NCBI GenBank assembly: GCA_037974965.1
Contig: JBBPFI010000002.1
Location: 682,001-746,000 of the forward strand
Length of the DNA: 64,000 nucleotides
Source of the DNA: Dacryopinax spathularia
Taxonomy: Eukaryota; Basidiomycota; Dacrymycetes; Dacrymycetales; Dacrymycetaceae
Direction of reading: 5' to 3'
In this document: positions 25,530 to 37,197 of the stretch, piece by piece
Layout: each line of letters starts with the position of its first letter
Numbering within the stretch: the first letter of the stretch is position 1
Position numbers and translations under genes: made by a program
Notes under the pieces: model-generated
What the model saw: the letters and a program-made list of their open reading frames with translations, nothing else
Databases searched by the model: none
What the model was told of the DNA's origin: nothing

Positions 25530-26575
25530 TATCTGCATTGTGTCCAGCCTTACCCAGCGTATCCCGCGATCTGAGGAAAATCCTGTGAATCACAGCATGT
25601 CCCGCGATTTGCATCACATCCCGCGATCTGCATCATGTCCTGCATTACCCAGCATATCCCGCGATCTGAGTGGGATCCTGTGAATCGCAGCGCATCCCAC
25701 GATCCGCATCGTGTCCTGCGATATGGAATCAATCCCACAAACCACACCACATCCCACCAACTGCTCAATGTCCTGCAGTGTCCAGCGCATCCCGCGATCT
25801 GAGGGGGATCCTGTGAATCGCAGCGCATCCCACGATCCGCATCGTGTCCTGCGATATGGAATCGATCCCACAAACCACACCACATCCCGCCAACTGCTTG
25901 ATGTCCTGCAGTACCCAGCATATCCCGCGATCTGAGTACCATCCTGGCAATCGCACCGCATCCCACGATCCGCATCGTGTCCTGCGATATGGAATCGATC
26001 CCACAAACCACACCACATCCCACCAACTGCTTGATGTCCTGCAGTACCCAGCGCATCCCGAGATCTGAGGGGGATCCTGTGAATCACAGCGTATCCTGCG
26101 ATCTGAGGAAAATCCTGTGAATCACAGCATGTCCCGCGATCCGCATGACATCCTGCGATCTGCATCGTGTCCTGCAGTACGCAGCATATCCCGCGATCTG
26201 AGTACCATCCTGGCAATCGCAGCATATCCCACGATCCGCATCGTGTCCTGCTATCTGCATCGTGTCCTGCGATATGGAATCGATCCCACAAAACACACCA
26301 CATCCCACCAACTGCTGGATGTCCTGCAGTACCTAGCGTATCCCGCAATCTGAGTACAATCCTGTGAATCGCAGCGCATCCCATGATCCGCATTGTGTCC
26401 TGCGATCTGCATCATATCCTGCGACATGAAGTCAATGCCACAAACCACATTACATCCCGCCAACTGCTGGATTTCCTGCAGTACCCAGCACATCCCGCAA
26501 TCTGAGTAGGATCCTGTGAATCACAGATTATCCAGCGATCTGCATGGTATCCTGTGAACTGGTCCACATCCTGGG

Positions 26576-26990
26576 ATACCACTACCATTTGCAAAAGTTT
26601 TGGCCATGACTGTGTCTTTATCTCCTAAAGTTTTGCAGCCTTTTTCTATATTTTGTTTGTTTGTTTTTTCTTTTGTTTGTTTGAAAAGTTGATGGTGTTA
26701 GATCCATGGTATTCAGTTTTGCTGACTAAATACTCTAGAATCACTGGAATTATGTGAAAACAGAAGGAGATGGAAGCATTCAGAGCAGCTGTGCGGCACC
26801 TAGCTGTCACGCCGGTCCTGAGCGAACACGTTTATTCCGCGTGTGTTCGCTGGCGGACTGACGGGCGATGACTGAGACAGCCCGAACCCACCGCTGTACG
26901 TCCCCCATCCAGGTCATCAACACCCCTCACTGTCGACTCAACGGTCTTACCCTTTTCGACAACAGCCTCTCGTCCTTCCACTGATACACA
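26576..26990. other. Intergenic, satellite edge to deaminase 2
   Basis: About 415 bases, with a T/G-rich tract near 26,645-26,690 (repeated tttgtttg). The last ~180 bases are GC-richer and pyrimidine-rich, probably the promoter and leader of the gene at 26,991. No gene is supported. Confidence 0.5.
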
Positions 26991-29325
26991 ATGTCAACGG
27001 TCAGCACGGCCGCTGGCTCGGAACCGACTAAGCCGGACTGGCCGTTCGCACAGATGGCCGACAACAATCCTGGTCGTTTGGCCGCCATCCTCAGCAATCT
27101 TCGGCCTTACCTTGCCAAGGATCCACACGCACCCATCATCGATGTCGCTTGGGCAAATCGAACCCCTCCTCATTCCCTCCGTTTCATGAAGTCCCTCGCC
27201 CTGATGCTCTCTTACGGCCGTACCAGCGGGGACATCCTCAAACTGCCTGCCATCGCTCTAGCTGGCCAGGATACCGTTTCAAAACGTCCTTCCACGACAT
27301 CACTCCCTCCCCTTCTGGCGAATAGAACGATGAGGCAGGTCCTATCCGCAGTGAATCCGGCACAACCTCCTGTTTTGTCTGGTCCGCCCGCGGCTATCCT
27401 CATCTCTCGCAATCCGTCCTCTGCCGAAGATCGTGGTCAGTCCCACGAGTGGACTGTCAACAGGATCGATTCCATCACGCCGGCCGAGGTCGATGACCTG
27501 GTCAAACAGATTGAGAAGAAGTGAATCTCCTCTTTCGGTTCCGTTAAGTGCTCACACTCCGCAGCATCGCAGGCGTACGGGCGCCGGATTCCCAGCATTA
27601 TACGAGCTGCCTTCTTGCACTCTGCCGAGCCCCAAACGTACCTGTTGAGTAAGCCACATCGGTCGTCGCGCGATATAGCCGCTGAAGTACATTTGCCCAC
27701 AGCGTGGTTACCCATTACGCCTATCGCAACTTGATAGCGAAGCTCAGACAGCGGCTACGGACTGTCGATAGAGCTCTCACGGCTCCCCTTGCCGATATCC
27801 TCGCGAGTTTCGCAGTGAGCCCTGTACTCCCACGGGCGGAAACCGATTTCCTTTCCGTGAATGTTGGGGAAGTCGTGACGATCAATCTGGAAGATGAGCC
27901 CATCCTCAAGCGGATCGTACGCTCTTTGGAACGAGGGGACCAGAAAGTCCGTACACACCATATCGAATGGAAGCTTCTCTGGATGAACCCGTCACTGGAT
28001 TTCAAAAGCCAGAAGCATGCTACGTTCAGTCGCCAGAACGTTCATATTTGGTGCGCCCTTCTTTGCCATCTTCTCGACGAGATTCGCCTCCGAATCGACG
28101 CGATACATACGCATGATTCGCGATCGACATCAGCCCCGATGAGCTCTGCTGAATTCAAGGACGCATTCACGAGGCTTTCCGCAGCCAGCGAGGGTCTCTA
28201 TCAGTTCTTCTCTGTAAGGGGCACAACTCGCTCTCCCGACAGCACACTGCCGCACGTTCTTAGCCGACTGCTGGGAGTGCGGCAATTCGGATTCGCTGAT
28301 GTTCTAGGTGAGTATCCGTTGTACGAAACCCGCGATATCCTGATCTTCGGCACAGATGCACATGCGCGCGAAGAGTTTCGCCATGCCAGGAGAAGAGGAC
28401 TACCGGCTGCAGTCCCCTTTCCTTGGGACGTCTTCGATGACGCCGACGCCGAGCTCTTCGAAGATGCACAGACGGCAATGGAAGCTGCCGACTTTGACTC
28501 CTCCGATATGATCGATATCGGGTCGGTCGTGAAATGTACTCTGAACAATCTTTCCGATTTCATCCCTGCCTGCAGGACTGTTATCGAGAGTTTCCGCATC
28601 GACTGGAAGCTGTCCGCTCTACCCCCGACTTACGCTATTCAGGGTGTGAATATGCCCAATTTTACCTTGACTGACGCCGAGATGAGCACGATTAGAGCTT
28701 GGCTGGAATCCAAAACAAACGGGCTGGACGTCAACCAAACACGTATTGCCTCGTTCTACAAGACTGCCTCTGGGGAAGGTTTTGCTCGCCGTCTCCATTG
28801 CGAGGCAATAATAATGGGTCTTGTCTCCCAAGCGACAACTCCTAGACAGCTGTGTCCAACGCAGTGCGGACATTTTGACTATCGATGCGACCTCTTTCAC
28901 GCTGTCGATGCCCATGAGGAACTATGGAATGTTCTCAAGGTCCGTCTTTCCCTTATTCCCTGCTGCATCCCGTTGCTTACGCTTCCTAGAACGTAGTGCC
29001 CACGGTGGTATGCACGAAGAAGGCTTGCTGCCACTGCTATTTCTGCGCTGCTTTCGGAGAGAACAGACCTGTAAACACAGATGGATCGCATGGCATCGCA
29101 TTTAAAACAACTTTATTCGGACTGAAACCCGATGCGGAACGACTTTTCTCTTTGGCGATGTACAACAGCATTCTGTCCGAAGGGCAAGCTCCTCAATCAC
29201 AGCAATCCAGCCCAAACTCTTCTCAGCACGGAGAAAAGGTCGCGGAGCCTACGGCTGACCTTGTGCAAGCTTACCCGTTGCCGCCTGAAGAAGAAGAAGC
29301 CCTCATGCGGAGTTCAAAGAAGTGA
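26991..29325 (+). CDS. Nucleotide/nucleic-acid deaminase-like protein, copy 2
   Basis: Four exons (26991-27520, 27565-27648, 27703-28939, 28990-29325) join in frame across introns of 44, 54 and 50 nt into 728 residues. The deaminase zinc site is visible: H570-C-E572 (ARRLHCEAIIMG) and, after the last intron, C630/C631-H-C633 with a further C636 (KKACCHCYFC). Spacing from His to the CxxC is about 60 residues, matching copy 1 at 3356-5521, and in both genes an intron falls between the HxE and CxxC segments. The N-terminal 500 residues are helical and unrecognised. Family and reaction are as for copy 1, and the substrate is unknown. It faces a DUF6532 gene (33,772-37,197), with a Plavaka transposase gene in between. 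Confidence 0.72.
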
Positions 29326-30042
29326 ACAATGATGGACATTGGGAAAACGATTGACACACATTCTCCCCGCTCTAGCTGGGCGTTCGGATGAGAGCTTTGA
29401 GCGAGGGTTGGCGACATCAGTGACCTCTGTGCGTATATAATGGAGAATGAGCTGCGCTTACTAACATCTGGCAGGTAATTTTACTAGTACGAATGATTAT
29501 GAAACCTTGCTATGATTATATGTTGTGGTCTATGGGGCCGATAGGATGAGGTCGCTCGATTCTTTCACTACCAGAAATGATCAATCCACCGGCCGATGCT
29601 ACGACAGGTGAATAGCATCCTGGCGGAGCCCTTTCAAGCTCAGCGACGACCGATTGATCGACCGGTAGCCCCAGGTCAGTGTCTCCGATTCTCCTCTTCG
29701 CCCATGCGGTATTCCCAAGTGTTCACGGAGTTGTCGACGTGCGGTTGCAAATGCCGTGTTGGGTTCGCACGGCCACTGCAAGACAAACTGCGCACAATCT
29801 GCCTCCAAATCTCCGTCGCATCCCATCGCTCCCATCGCATTCTCCTCCATCGACACACAGTGTTAGCATACACCGCGCATATACGCTTCGTCTACGTGGG
29901 ATCGCTATATAATCAAGAGCTCGTCATGGCCTTGAGCCTTCTCTTCATAACGCTTTAGCTGGTTTCGGAAAGGTGCAAGAGAAAGGTAGAAAGAGATAAC
30001 ATTCTGTCTATAAAAATTACGTCTATGGCAAGCTAGGCATGA
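29326..30042. other. Intergenic between deaminase 2 and Plavaka gene
   Basis: About 717 bases with no supported gene. Short open frames on both strands around 29,600-29,950 have no recognisable product. The left end of the Plavaka element probably falls here, but I could not identify terminal repeats. Confidence 0.4.
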
Positions 30043-33000
30043 CTAAGGGCACACAACGGCGCTCCCTTCGGGATGGCACCCTAGCAGCATAAAGGTCTCC
30101 CAGTCCAAATAGGGGTTAAGGAAGAACGTGTCGCAAAGATCCAAAACAGTATCGGAAGTCCACATGGAGCCCTTTGAATCAGCCGGTTGGAGCATGCAAT
30201 TTCTCTCGACAGACCGCAACTCAATAACGCTCGCCAGTGGCGACCCATGCCCTCTCCGCATTCGTTTCACAATATGCATACCGGAATAATGAATGGTGTC
30301 GCTAGATAACGGCGTGTACCACTCAACATACGCAAGAGGCTCCGATATGTCCTTCTTAAATAGGCTTGCACTGGCGTCGGGGGACAGCTGAAAGATGAGT
30401 TTCAAGCGCGCGACGCGATATGCTGACGAGAGTCAGCAATGCCAGGGGGACGAATAGACGGGTGCTCCGGACATACGGAATGTCTCCGAATTTCTTTCCA
30501 CCTTAACGAGCACGGTATCGAAGCGAGCAGGATGGTCGCGAATGAGACGGTCTTCACCAGCCTTACGCGCGCGACACGCAGTTACTGTCGATACTTGCGT
30601 CTGGGGTGAATTGTCAGTCCAAGCGGAAGCCTGGTGCGCCCTGTATTCGAAGTTGCAGCGGCTCCAGCTTTTGACCTTCGAGAATGGCAGGGGTGTGGAA
30701 TGGGAGGGTAGATTATGTGAGTCGGTTTTCCCCAGGCGTCGATCTGCGTAGTTGCGAAGGGCAGCAACGAAGTCAAGGCAGCCCCATATATTGGGATCCA
30801 CGATTTCCACGATGGGAAGGGAGGGAAAGGTCGGCGTCTTAGGTAAGATGTACGCCGAACCGCGAGCTCCGTTCGGGACGTGGTTGAGATTGTCTTCACC
30901 TGTCTTGAGTGAAGCTGACTGTGCCTCTAGAAGCCGCGTCAGAGTATTTGAACCTTGCGCGCAGAACACACCAACTCAGTCTCCGAGTTATTATGTCATC
31001 GAACGCCCAAACTTTCTCGTGCCGCTGTACCCACATAGCCATTTCTTGAGTAGACGTCTCTTCCCTGCCGCTGCTCTCCCGAAACGGTAATTTTGCTAAG
31101 TCGATGTGAAGTCGTTCCGTCGTCTCCGTGGACCAGTTGTCAAGTGAGCCTGCCTCATACACTGCCCATGCATAATGAACCAGAGCATGGAGCTTGGGAA
31201 TGCAAAAGAGGTTCTCTTCGACAACTTAGATGTGAGCGCGACTGACCAGCTGGGAACCATGTAAGAGCAGACATACCGCCTGCGGCCATATCATCCTGGG
31301 CCTTCTTGCGTGCCCCCAGCTCAACAAATCCTGCCTTGTTTTTGTGAAAAAGAAGTAAGGCAATCCGAAGATTGATTAGCGTCCCGTCTGAATGCAGTCG
31401 AAAGCCGGCAAGGTAGAAAAAATCGAGTATCGCTCGACAAGCCTTGATGACAAGGGCTGCTGCCCCGCCCTTATCCAACAAGGAAGAGACGCCGCATACT
31501 GTTCCTAGCAAAACTCTCGCCAGATCTTTGTATTCTTGACCGGTCATCTGAGTGAGCCCAGAGACCCCCCTGCAGAATCTGCGAGCTCCATGAACTGGAG
31601 GCATTACTTCGAACGCGCTGTCGAGCTCTTTGCTCCCTATGATGTCGTCCATCCAGCTGTAGACATGCTTTAACATCCCTTGTTGTAGCTGGTGAAGGAT
31701 ATCGGGACGCATACACAAATGGATTTGCGCATGTGGAAGGAATTCGAAGAAGGGCTTGTCAATCGGGTTCAGAGATATCGCTTTGCATACCACAGGGGAC
31801 GACCGCAGTTCCCCTTTCTTGGTGTGGGTCAAGTCATTGTGCCGGAGAGTCCAACCCTTCTCTGTACTTGGTTCCAGGCTCGATTCTGGGGCGGCGCCGC
31901 TCTCCTCGGTGTTATCAGCGTTTGGCAGTGGTTGTTCAGAAGCAGAGAGTAGTTGGGAAAGAAGCGAAAGGGTGCTCTTCTGATCTCTTGGTGTACACTT
32001 GTGCACATAAACGTCTTTCGTCGGTGATTCGTTCCCAGTCAGTTCTGCGCCCATCTTGTTGTAGGAGATGTTGCCGATGGGACAGCGCAAATAGCGTGTG
32101 CACGTCAGAAGGCACTGCTCCGGATAATCGGCCATACAGCCAGCCAGAAGGGGAAAGCATAAGCGCTCTTGACCGTCCCCTGAGGTGAGTCGAATGCCAG
32201 AGCGACCAAACGGGATAGTTTCTTCTAAGATATGCTTGAGACAGTGGTGTATTAGCCGATGCCGGGCAATCTTAGCATTCTCCTCACTCAGTCCCAAGTT
32301 ATTCAACTTGTTCGTGGGAAGGTAGCCCAAAAGGATAGTGCCGTGTTGCGTTGGTGATCTTCGAATCGCTTTGGGCAAGTTGCCAATGGAAAGATAAATG
32401 GGGTAGCCATAACGATCTCCGGTATGTTGTGTAAGCAACGTCTTGTCTGTTCCGAGTATCAAGGGGATTATGGTAGCACCGTCCGGAAGCAGGGCCTACA
32501 GGATAGCCTGACTCAGTTTCTGCTTAACAGACGAGCGGAACGCCGACTTACCTGTGTTCTCCACCACCAGTTGGCTGTCCACATTTCGGAGATACGTTGG
32601 GTCTTCTGGTCTTGATCGACGAAATGTTTCTCAGGGGCGAAGTGAAGGTCTGCTGCAAAGCGAGGATCTCCAAATAAGTACTTTACGCCGTCCATGATGC
32701 GACGGTGCCATAGAGCACATATTTCGTCTGTGTCGGGCATGCGGAACTCGGTCTTCTCCCACGATAAACCTCGACCGGGAACTACGTTGTCGACAAGATG
32801 ATTCAATTCGTAGCAGTTCTTGAAGGAAAGATCCAGTGCCTTCACCAGCTACTTCGCTCAGGCGGGTAAATAGGTGCATAATCGGAAACGTACCTCTGGG
32901 TCCAGCAGTCGATCTGCAGCGGATTGGCTGGGGGCTTCCAGTTTGATCCAACGGGCAACCAACCAGTCTAGGCGATGCTTAAAGGGATGGTACGGATTAG

Positions 33001-33445
33001 ACGGTGGCGGCATCGTAGGTGCTGCCCGCCCGCAAGATGGCAATGGCAGCCCAGCTGGTGGCGAAAACGGTACCACATGAGGTGGACGGTCGAAGTCAGT
33101 GAATGCATCGCGTCGGTACGTGTCGCTCAGTGGATCCCTCGCTGTTGAGCCGTCGCGTTTCTCCGAAGTGTTTGCAGATCCGGCACTTCGAGTGATGTTT
33201 TTACGATCTTGGGACAGCACGGAGCGCTGTGCGAGAGGTTCGGGTGGGATGATCGTGTCGTCAGCCGAATCAAACAGGTCGCTCGGGTATTCATTGGCAG
33301 CTTGATCAAGAATTACGGTGTAATCATCTGACCGGAGCTGTTCATCCAGAATTGCAGAGCATGCTGCAGATTTTCGCTTATGGACGTGTTGCCGCAGTTG
33401 GTGTGGTGTGGTGAACCGCTTTCCGCAACCCGCACAGCCCAACAT
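30043..33445 (-). CDS. Plavaka-type transposase
   Basis: This is a transposase of the fungal Plavaka group, CACTA-related DNA transposons common in Agaricomycetes. The start (33,445) is the ATG opening MLGCAGCGKRFTTPHQLRQH, a C2H2/BED-like zinc finger. Exons 33445-32894, 32848-32552, 32495-31277 and 31215-30900 join in frame (introns 45, 56 and 61 nt). Two further exons down to 30,043 are less certain at their joins. Family landmarks in order: LPDGATIIPLILGTDKTLL, GYPIYLSIGNLPKAIRRSP, CMADYPEQCLLTC, RPDILHQLQQGMLKHVYSW, KELDSAFEVMPP, GISxLTQ-type GVSGLTQMTGQEYKDL, RAILDFFYLA, FCIPKLHALVHY, and STETTERLHIDLAKLP. The C-terminal exon has PLAYVEWYTPL and ends FFLNPYLDWETFMLLG. No disruption is obvious. 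Element ends were not found. Confidence 0.85.
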
Positions 33446-33771
33446 CTGACAAAGACGTCCAAGTTCTATCGAGCCGCCAATTGGACCTCCTAGACCCAGA
33501 CAGGAAGGTTCTAGAGCAGAGGTAGTTGGGTGCCCGCAACAAAGAAAACAGCACAACGGACGACGGCAGCCCAGCAACATGAGCCAAGAAACTATCCCTG
33601 GTCAGCTTCCGCTGATGGTCAACCGCCTCCGTTGTTGCTTCGTGTCCAAATATGATTCTTACTGCAGCGCCGTTATGACTACGTAACCCGTTGTTAGAGC
33701 GACTGACTGGCTATCCCACATGGTCCATTGAAAGAAAGTTGTAAATACGGCTAGTCAAGACCTCTTGTACA
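33446..33771. other. Intergenic upstream of Plavaka gene
   Basis: About 326 bases between the Plavaka start and the stop of the DUF6532 gene. I see no gene and no clear inverted terminal repeat matching the other side. Confidence 0.4.
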
Positions 33772-36700
33772 TCATGTGTGAATGCGAGCCAATTTCTTTC
33801 TCACCGAACGAGGTGGAGAAGGATCAAGCCGTTGAACGGGCTTAATGGTTCGCCTAGGTCTACTAATCGTCCCTCCAGCAGAATTGCCTTCATTCTGTGT
33901 CCCAGAAGCACCCACAATCTCTTCAGTTTCCCCACCCGGCTGCACCACAACTTCAGTCGTGAATAAGGCTGACTGGCCGACAGGCATGATGGTTTCAAGG
34001 CTGCCGTACACGTCGTCAATGGTGAGATCAGGCAGCACAGCTTTGCAAGCATCTCGCCGTACAGCAGGGGTGGAGACAGGAAGGCTAGTTCCACCGTCGA
34101 CCGGAAGCGTTGCTGAGATAGAGAAGACATTGGCCGATCCTTCATGGTCCGTGCCATCATGCAGACGGGTTGGGCTCTCTTCCACGACTAGGCTGTCTTC
34201 CACCGAGTCCAGGCGATTCGCAGCTTCTTTTTTAGTGCGGCGTCCTGCTTTCGTCGGTGAGGCCGAAGGCGTCATAGGCCCGCTGAACAAGACAATTGGT
34301 CCATCAGACGTGAGTCCACCGAAGTCGATCCTGCGGATGGACGTGTCACCGAGCATACGCTCTTCTTCGAGGGTTTGTGGTGGGTCCGCCAGGGTGAGGG
34401 GGGGACTCGCCTCTAGGCCAGTGGCACTTTCAGGTGCGGATGGTGTAGTGCGGCCGCTCCCGAGGCAACCTTCAGGTATCAGCGCTGTTGCTGTGACACG
34501 TAAATGTGGATAAACACAGCGAAGAATGGCCACACGTACGCGATTCAGGCGGCAAGGTGGCATCAGCTGATGACGTCGCGGAAGGGGTGGACGATCCCCT
34601 GCGGCCCAGGCGGCTTGAAGGATCGATACGGAAGGTTGGTTGTATCTGAGCAAAGCTTCGCCAAGGATTGATAGACACGTTCGATGCGAGTATAGGTTGT
34701 GGAGCGCTCTTGTTAGGCAGAATATCATTTCCAGATTGTGAGGATCCGCTGCTTGCTGAAGGGGAATCATATCGAGAACTCCTCAACAGGGGCGATGCTT
34801 CCCCGCCAAATGCAGTCTTTGGCCGGTTTGTGAGCGTTTGCCCCTGTTTAACCTTCTGCAAAGAGACGCCGAGGTTCTCCTCGGACATGTCTGTGCCAGC
34901 ATTGTTGAGATTCATGTCGGAATCCTCGTCTTCTCCACCGGACCAGCCTTGAACTGCTCCCCATTCTCCAGATACGTCCCTAGAGCCTTCTGAGCTTGCA
35001 GGGTCTTTGACAGATGAGGTCGAGATGACGGGTGCGGAAGCCAGGCGGTTCGTAGATGTGGAATGGTAGACGGCATGTGTTGACAGCCGGGCTGATGGAG
35101 AACCTTGCCGCAAGGCTGGCACCTGTTCGACTTCCGTTTCGCTGGCAGTGTCATCGCTCACATTGAGCTCCCGTAAGCTCGCTGCAATGCCTTGGCGGGT
35201 TCGCTCCGTCGGCTCGGGAGGCTTTCGAGGGGCGCCACTTCTGGCTCTAAAGCGGAGATGTCAGAACCACCCAGCACCATGGTACATCTACACGCACAGG
35301 CCATTCCGGAAGAGCTCGGCCATCCGCTTTTCAAATTTGTTCGGGAAGCATTCGGCGTATTCCTGCACGTCGATCAAATGTCTATTATACTCCGGGGCCC
35401 ATCTTTCGGTCTTGAATTGGTGCTCTGCATTTGTCTTCTTGACGCCAGTGTCCCACTGAGCCAGAGCACAGTGTAGCTACAAAGTTGAGGTAAGAGGGGT
35501 GCGTGACACTGGAATAGTGCAACACTCACACCAGTAACGATGAAAGCGAGCAGATAAGGTGTACCAACTGAGAACATATCTTTGAAAAGGACTCCGTCGC
35601 TCTTTTGGTGGTGGAAGAATGCGTTGGTATAGACGACGTCAATCGCCGGATGCTTGTATGCCAACTTAGGCTTAGGCGCCTGATGGTTCATGGATATCAG
35701 GAATCGGCGTGACGTACATATTGGTGATAACGCACCCGAATATCCGCATACACAAAGCGGGAGTCCTCCAGCAAGTACTCAATCTCTCGCGCCAGAGCGT
35801 CTGGCCCTCCTGGTCCAACGATAGGTAGACTATAACACTCCAATACGGCCCTTTCAGCCGCACTTTTGATCTCTCCCCGGAGCTGAGATCCACGTTGGCC
35901 AATCTCAAAGGAGGGCATCAGCCCGGCATAAAAAATTATAACAGTGGGCTTACAATCTCAACAATGTCTTCAGCGTAAGATTTATCGACCTTGAACCGCT
36001 TATAATAGTAGCTTTGGAGGTAGCCATACTGTTCGCAAGTCTCCTTGAAGCAGCGCCGGGCAAGAAGTGCGTAGTCCTTTTCGTCTTCAATGAAGGCGCT
36101 GGTATTGACACTGAGCTCAGCGCGATATTTTCGATTCGTCCATCGCACAATTCTTTTAGATCGTTCGCTGAGATCTTGAAGACGCCCATGGGTGCCTTGA
36201 GTGGGTTTTTTGCGAGGAGGCGTTACCGGAACGGGCTTTGACCGTGAGCCCCTCGAGCTCCTAGTCGAGGCGCGTGCAGCAGCCTGCGGTATGGCCTCAG
36301 GTGAATCGCTTCCTGAGTCGCTTTCCCAGTCTATCCCGATGGATTCACCAGACGACTCCCTCGCGTGTCGACGGTTCGGCGGCGCGCGAAGAGTTCGCTT
36401 CTGTCGGTTGGGAGGGGCAACTTCCTTCGAGGAAACTGTCTCGTACTAAAATTGGTTGATTAGCATTGAGCCTCCCAGTTTCAGTCCTCGGACGTACCCG
36501 CAAGCTAGAAATATGCCTCTTTTCTGGCTTCTTCCCCGACTTACGGCTGCGTTCCTTGGGATCTGTCACAAAGTGAGTTTATCTCCATGCCCGTTGCGCA
36601 GGTGTGGACGCACGTATATCCGCATGAAGAGGTCTTCCTCGGTTCTCTCTTATCTCCGGCTGAGACCTCCCGCGACCAGGGGGCGATTTATTTACGCCAT

Positions 36701-37197
36701 GACGCCGAGAGACTCCCTCCTCGTCGTGCGTTCGGCGCTTGTACTGGTGAACCGTGCCAGCTTGTCGACGGGTTTGCGGCTGGGCTCGAGATGTTTCTAG
36801 CTGGGGACGATGTACAGCTCGCGGAGGGGTATCATCTTGGGACGACTCGCCGCTGTCGATTTCTGCATCGTCTATCGTGACCCCGTCGGAGTAAGTTTCC
36901 ACAAGATGTTCTAGTTGAAGCAGGCGTAAATAAGCTTGCTCATCCATGCGTGAGACAAAGGGTCCACGCACCGTCACTACCCGAGCTGTCTGAGCTGAGC
37001 TCGTCCGCCTCCTTCCGAGCCACGGAGCTTAACACCCGCCCCTTCCCCCGACCATGTGCTGCAGCGGAACGTCCTAACGACGCATTGTCATGTGACAGTA
37101 TTGTCTCGCAATCCAGTGACTTACTGGATGTTGTCTCCGCCGTCCGATACTTAGTGTACTCACCTTCTCGCTGCATAGGACCGCCGTTCTGCTTCAA
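33772..37197 (-). CDS. DUF6532-domain protein, copy 2, with long disordered C-terminus
   Basis: The gene reads on the minus strand from an exon at about 37,176 (MQREGEYTKY) through several short introns. Clear ones are near 35,890-35,940 (50 nt), 35,697-35,752, 35,475-35,530, about 35,240-35,290 (46 nt) and about 34,495-34,545 (49 nt, GTACGT donor). The DUF6532 region (about 36,150-35,290) includes WTNRKYRAELSVNTSAF, RGEIKSAAERAVLECYSLP, YKHPAIDVVYTNAFF and TPYLLAFIVTGLHCALAQWD, parallel to copy 1. After it comes about 480 residues of Ser/Thr/Glu-rich disorder ending in a basic tail (RPRRTIKPVQRLDP). Copy 1 lacks this tail as far as I can see. Exons around 36,400-36,600 are not firmly joined. 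The gene faces deaminase copy 2 across the Plavaka insertion. Confidence 0.65.

Larger units (their letters stand above)
23503..25531 (-). mobile_element. pogo/Tigger-type Tc1-mariner DNA transposon, apparently intact
   Basis: The element spans 23,505-25,529 (2,025 bp). It is bounded by perfect 17-bp terminal inverted repeats (CAGTCGACTCTGTCTAA and its complement) and a TA target duplication (23,503-23,504 and 25,530-25,531). It splits a 133-bp satellite unit. One uninterrupted transposase gene on the minus strand fills most of it. TA duplication and pogo-type transposase agree with the Tc1/mariner superfamily. The intact frame and perfect repeats suggest recent insertion. Confidence 0.95.
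14745..26575. repeat. ~133-bp satellite array
   Basis: About 9.8 kb of tandem repeat (excluding the inserted transposon) has a basic unit of ~133 bp. A unit contains recurring blocks such as ATGGAATCGATCCCACAAAC, CACCACATCCCACCAACTGC and ATGTCCTGCAGTGTCCAGCG. Neighbouring units differ by substitutions and short deletions. Distances between identical blocks are repeatedly 133, 266 and 399 bp. Edge units (14,745-14,950 and 26,330-26,575) are more diverged than central ones, as expected of a satellite homogenised by unequal exchange. The open frames on both strands are cysteine/tryptophan-rich translations of the repeat, and I do not call them genes. An embedded pogo element interrupts the array at 23,505-25,529. 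Confidence 0.95.

Noticed and set aside
14745-26575. Possible CRISPR-like array
   Set aside because: Units are contiguous 133-bp tandem repeats without unique spacers, in a eukaryotic context with spliced genes.
14745-26575. CENP-B box in the satellite
   Set aside because: I looked for the TTCG-n4-A-n2-CGGG pattern in the unit and did not see it, so no claim of CENP-B binding is made.
14747-26594. Dozens of 60-265-codon open frames on both strands of the satellite
   Set aside because: They are translations of the 133-bp repeat, shift with its period, have skewed Cys/Trp/Asp composition and no start or splice context. I treat them as non-coding.
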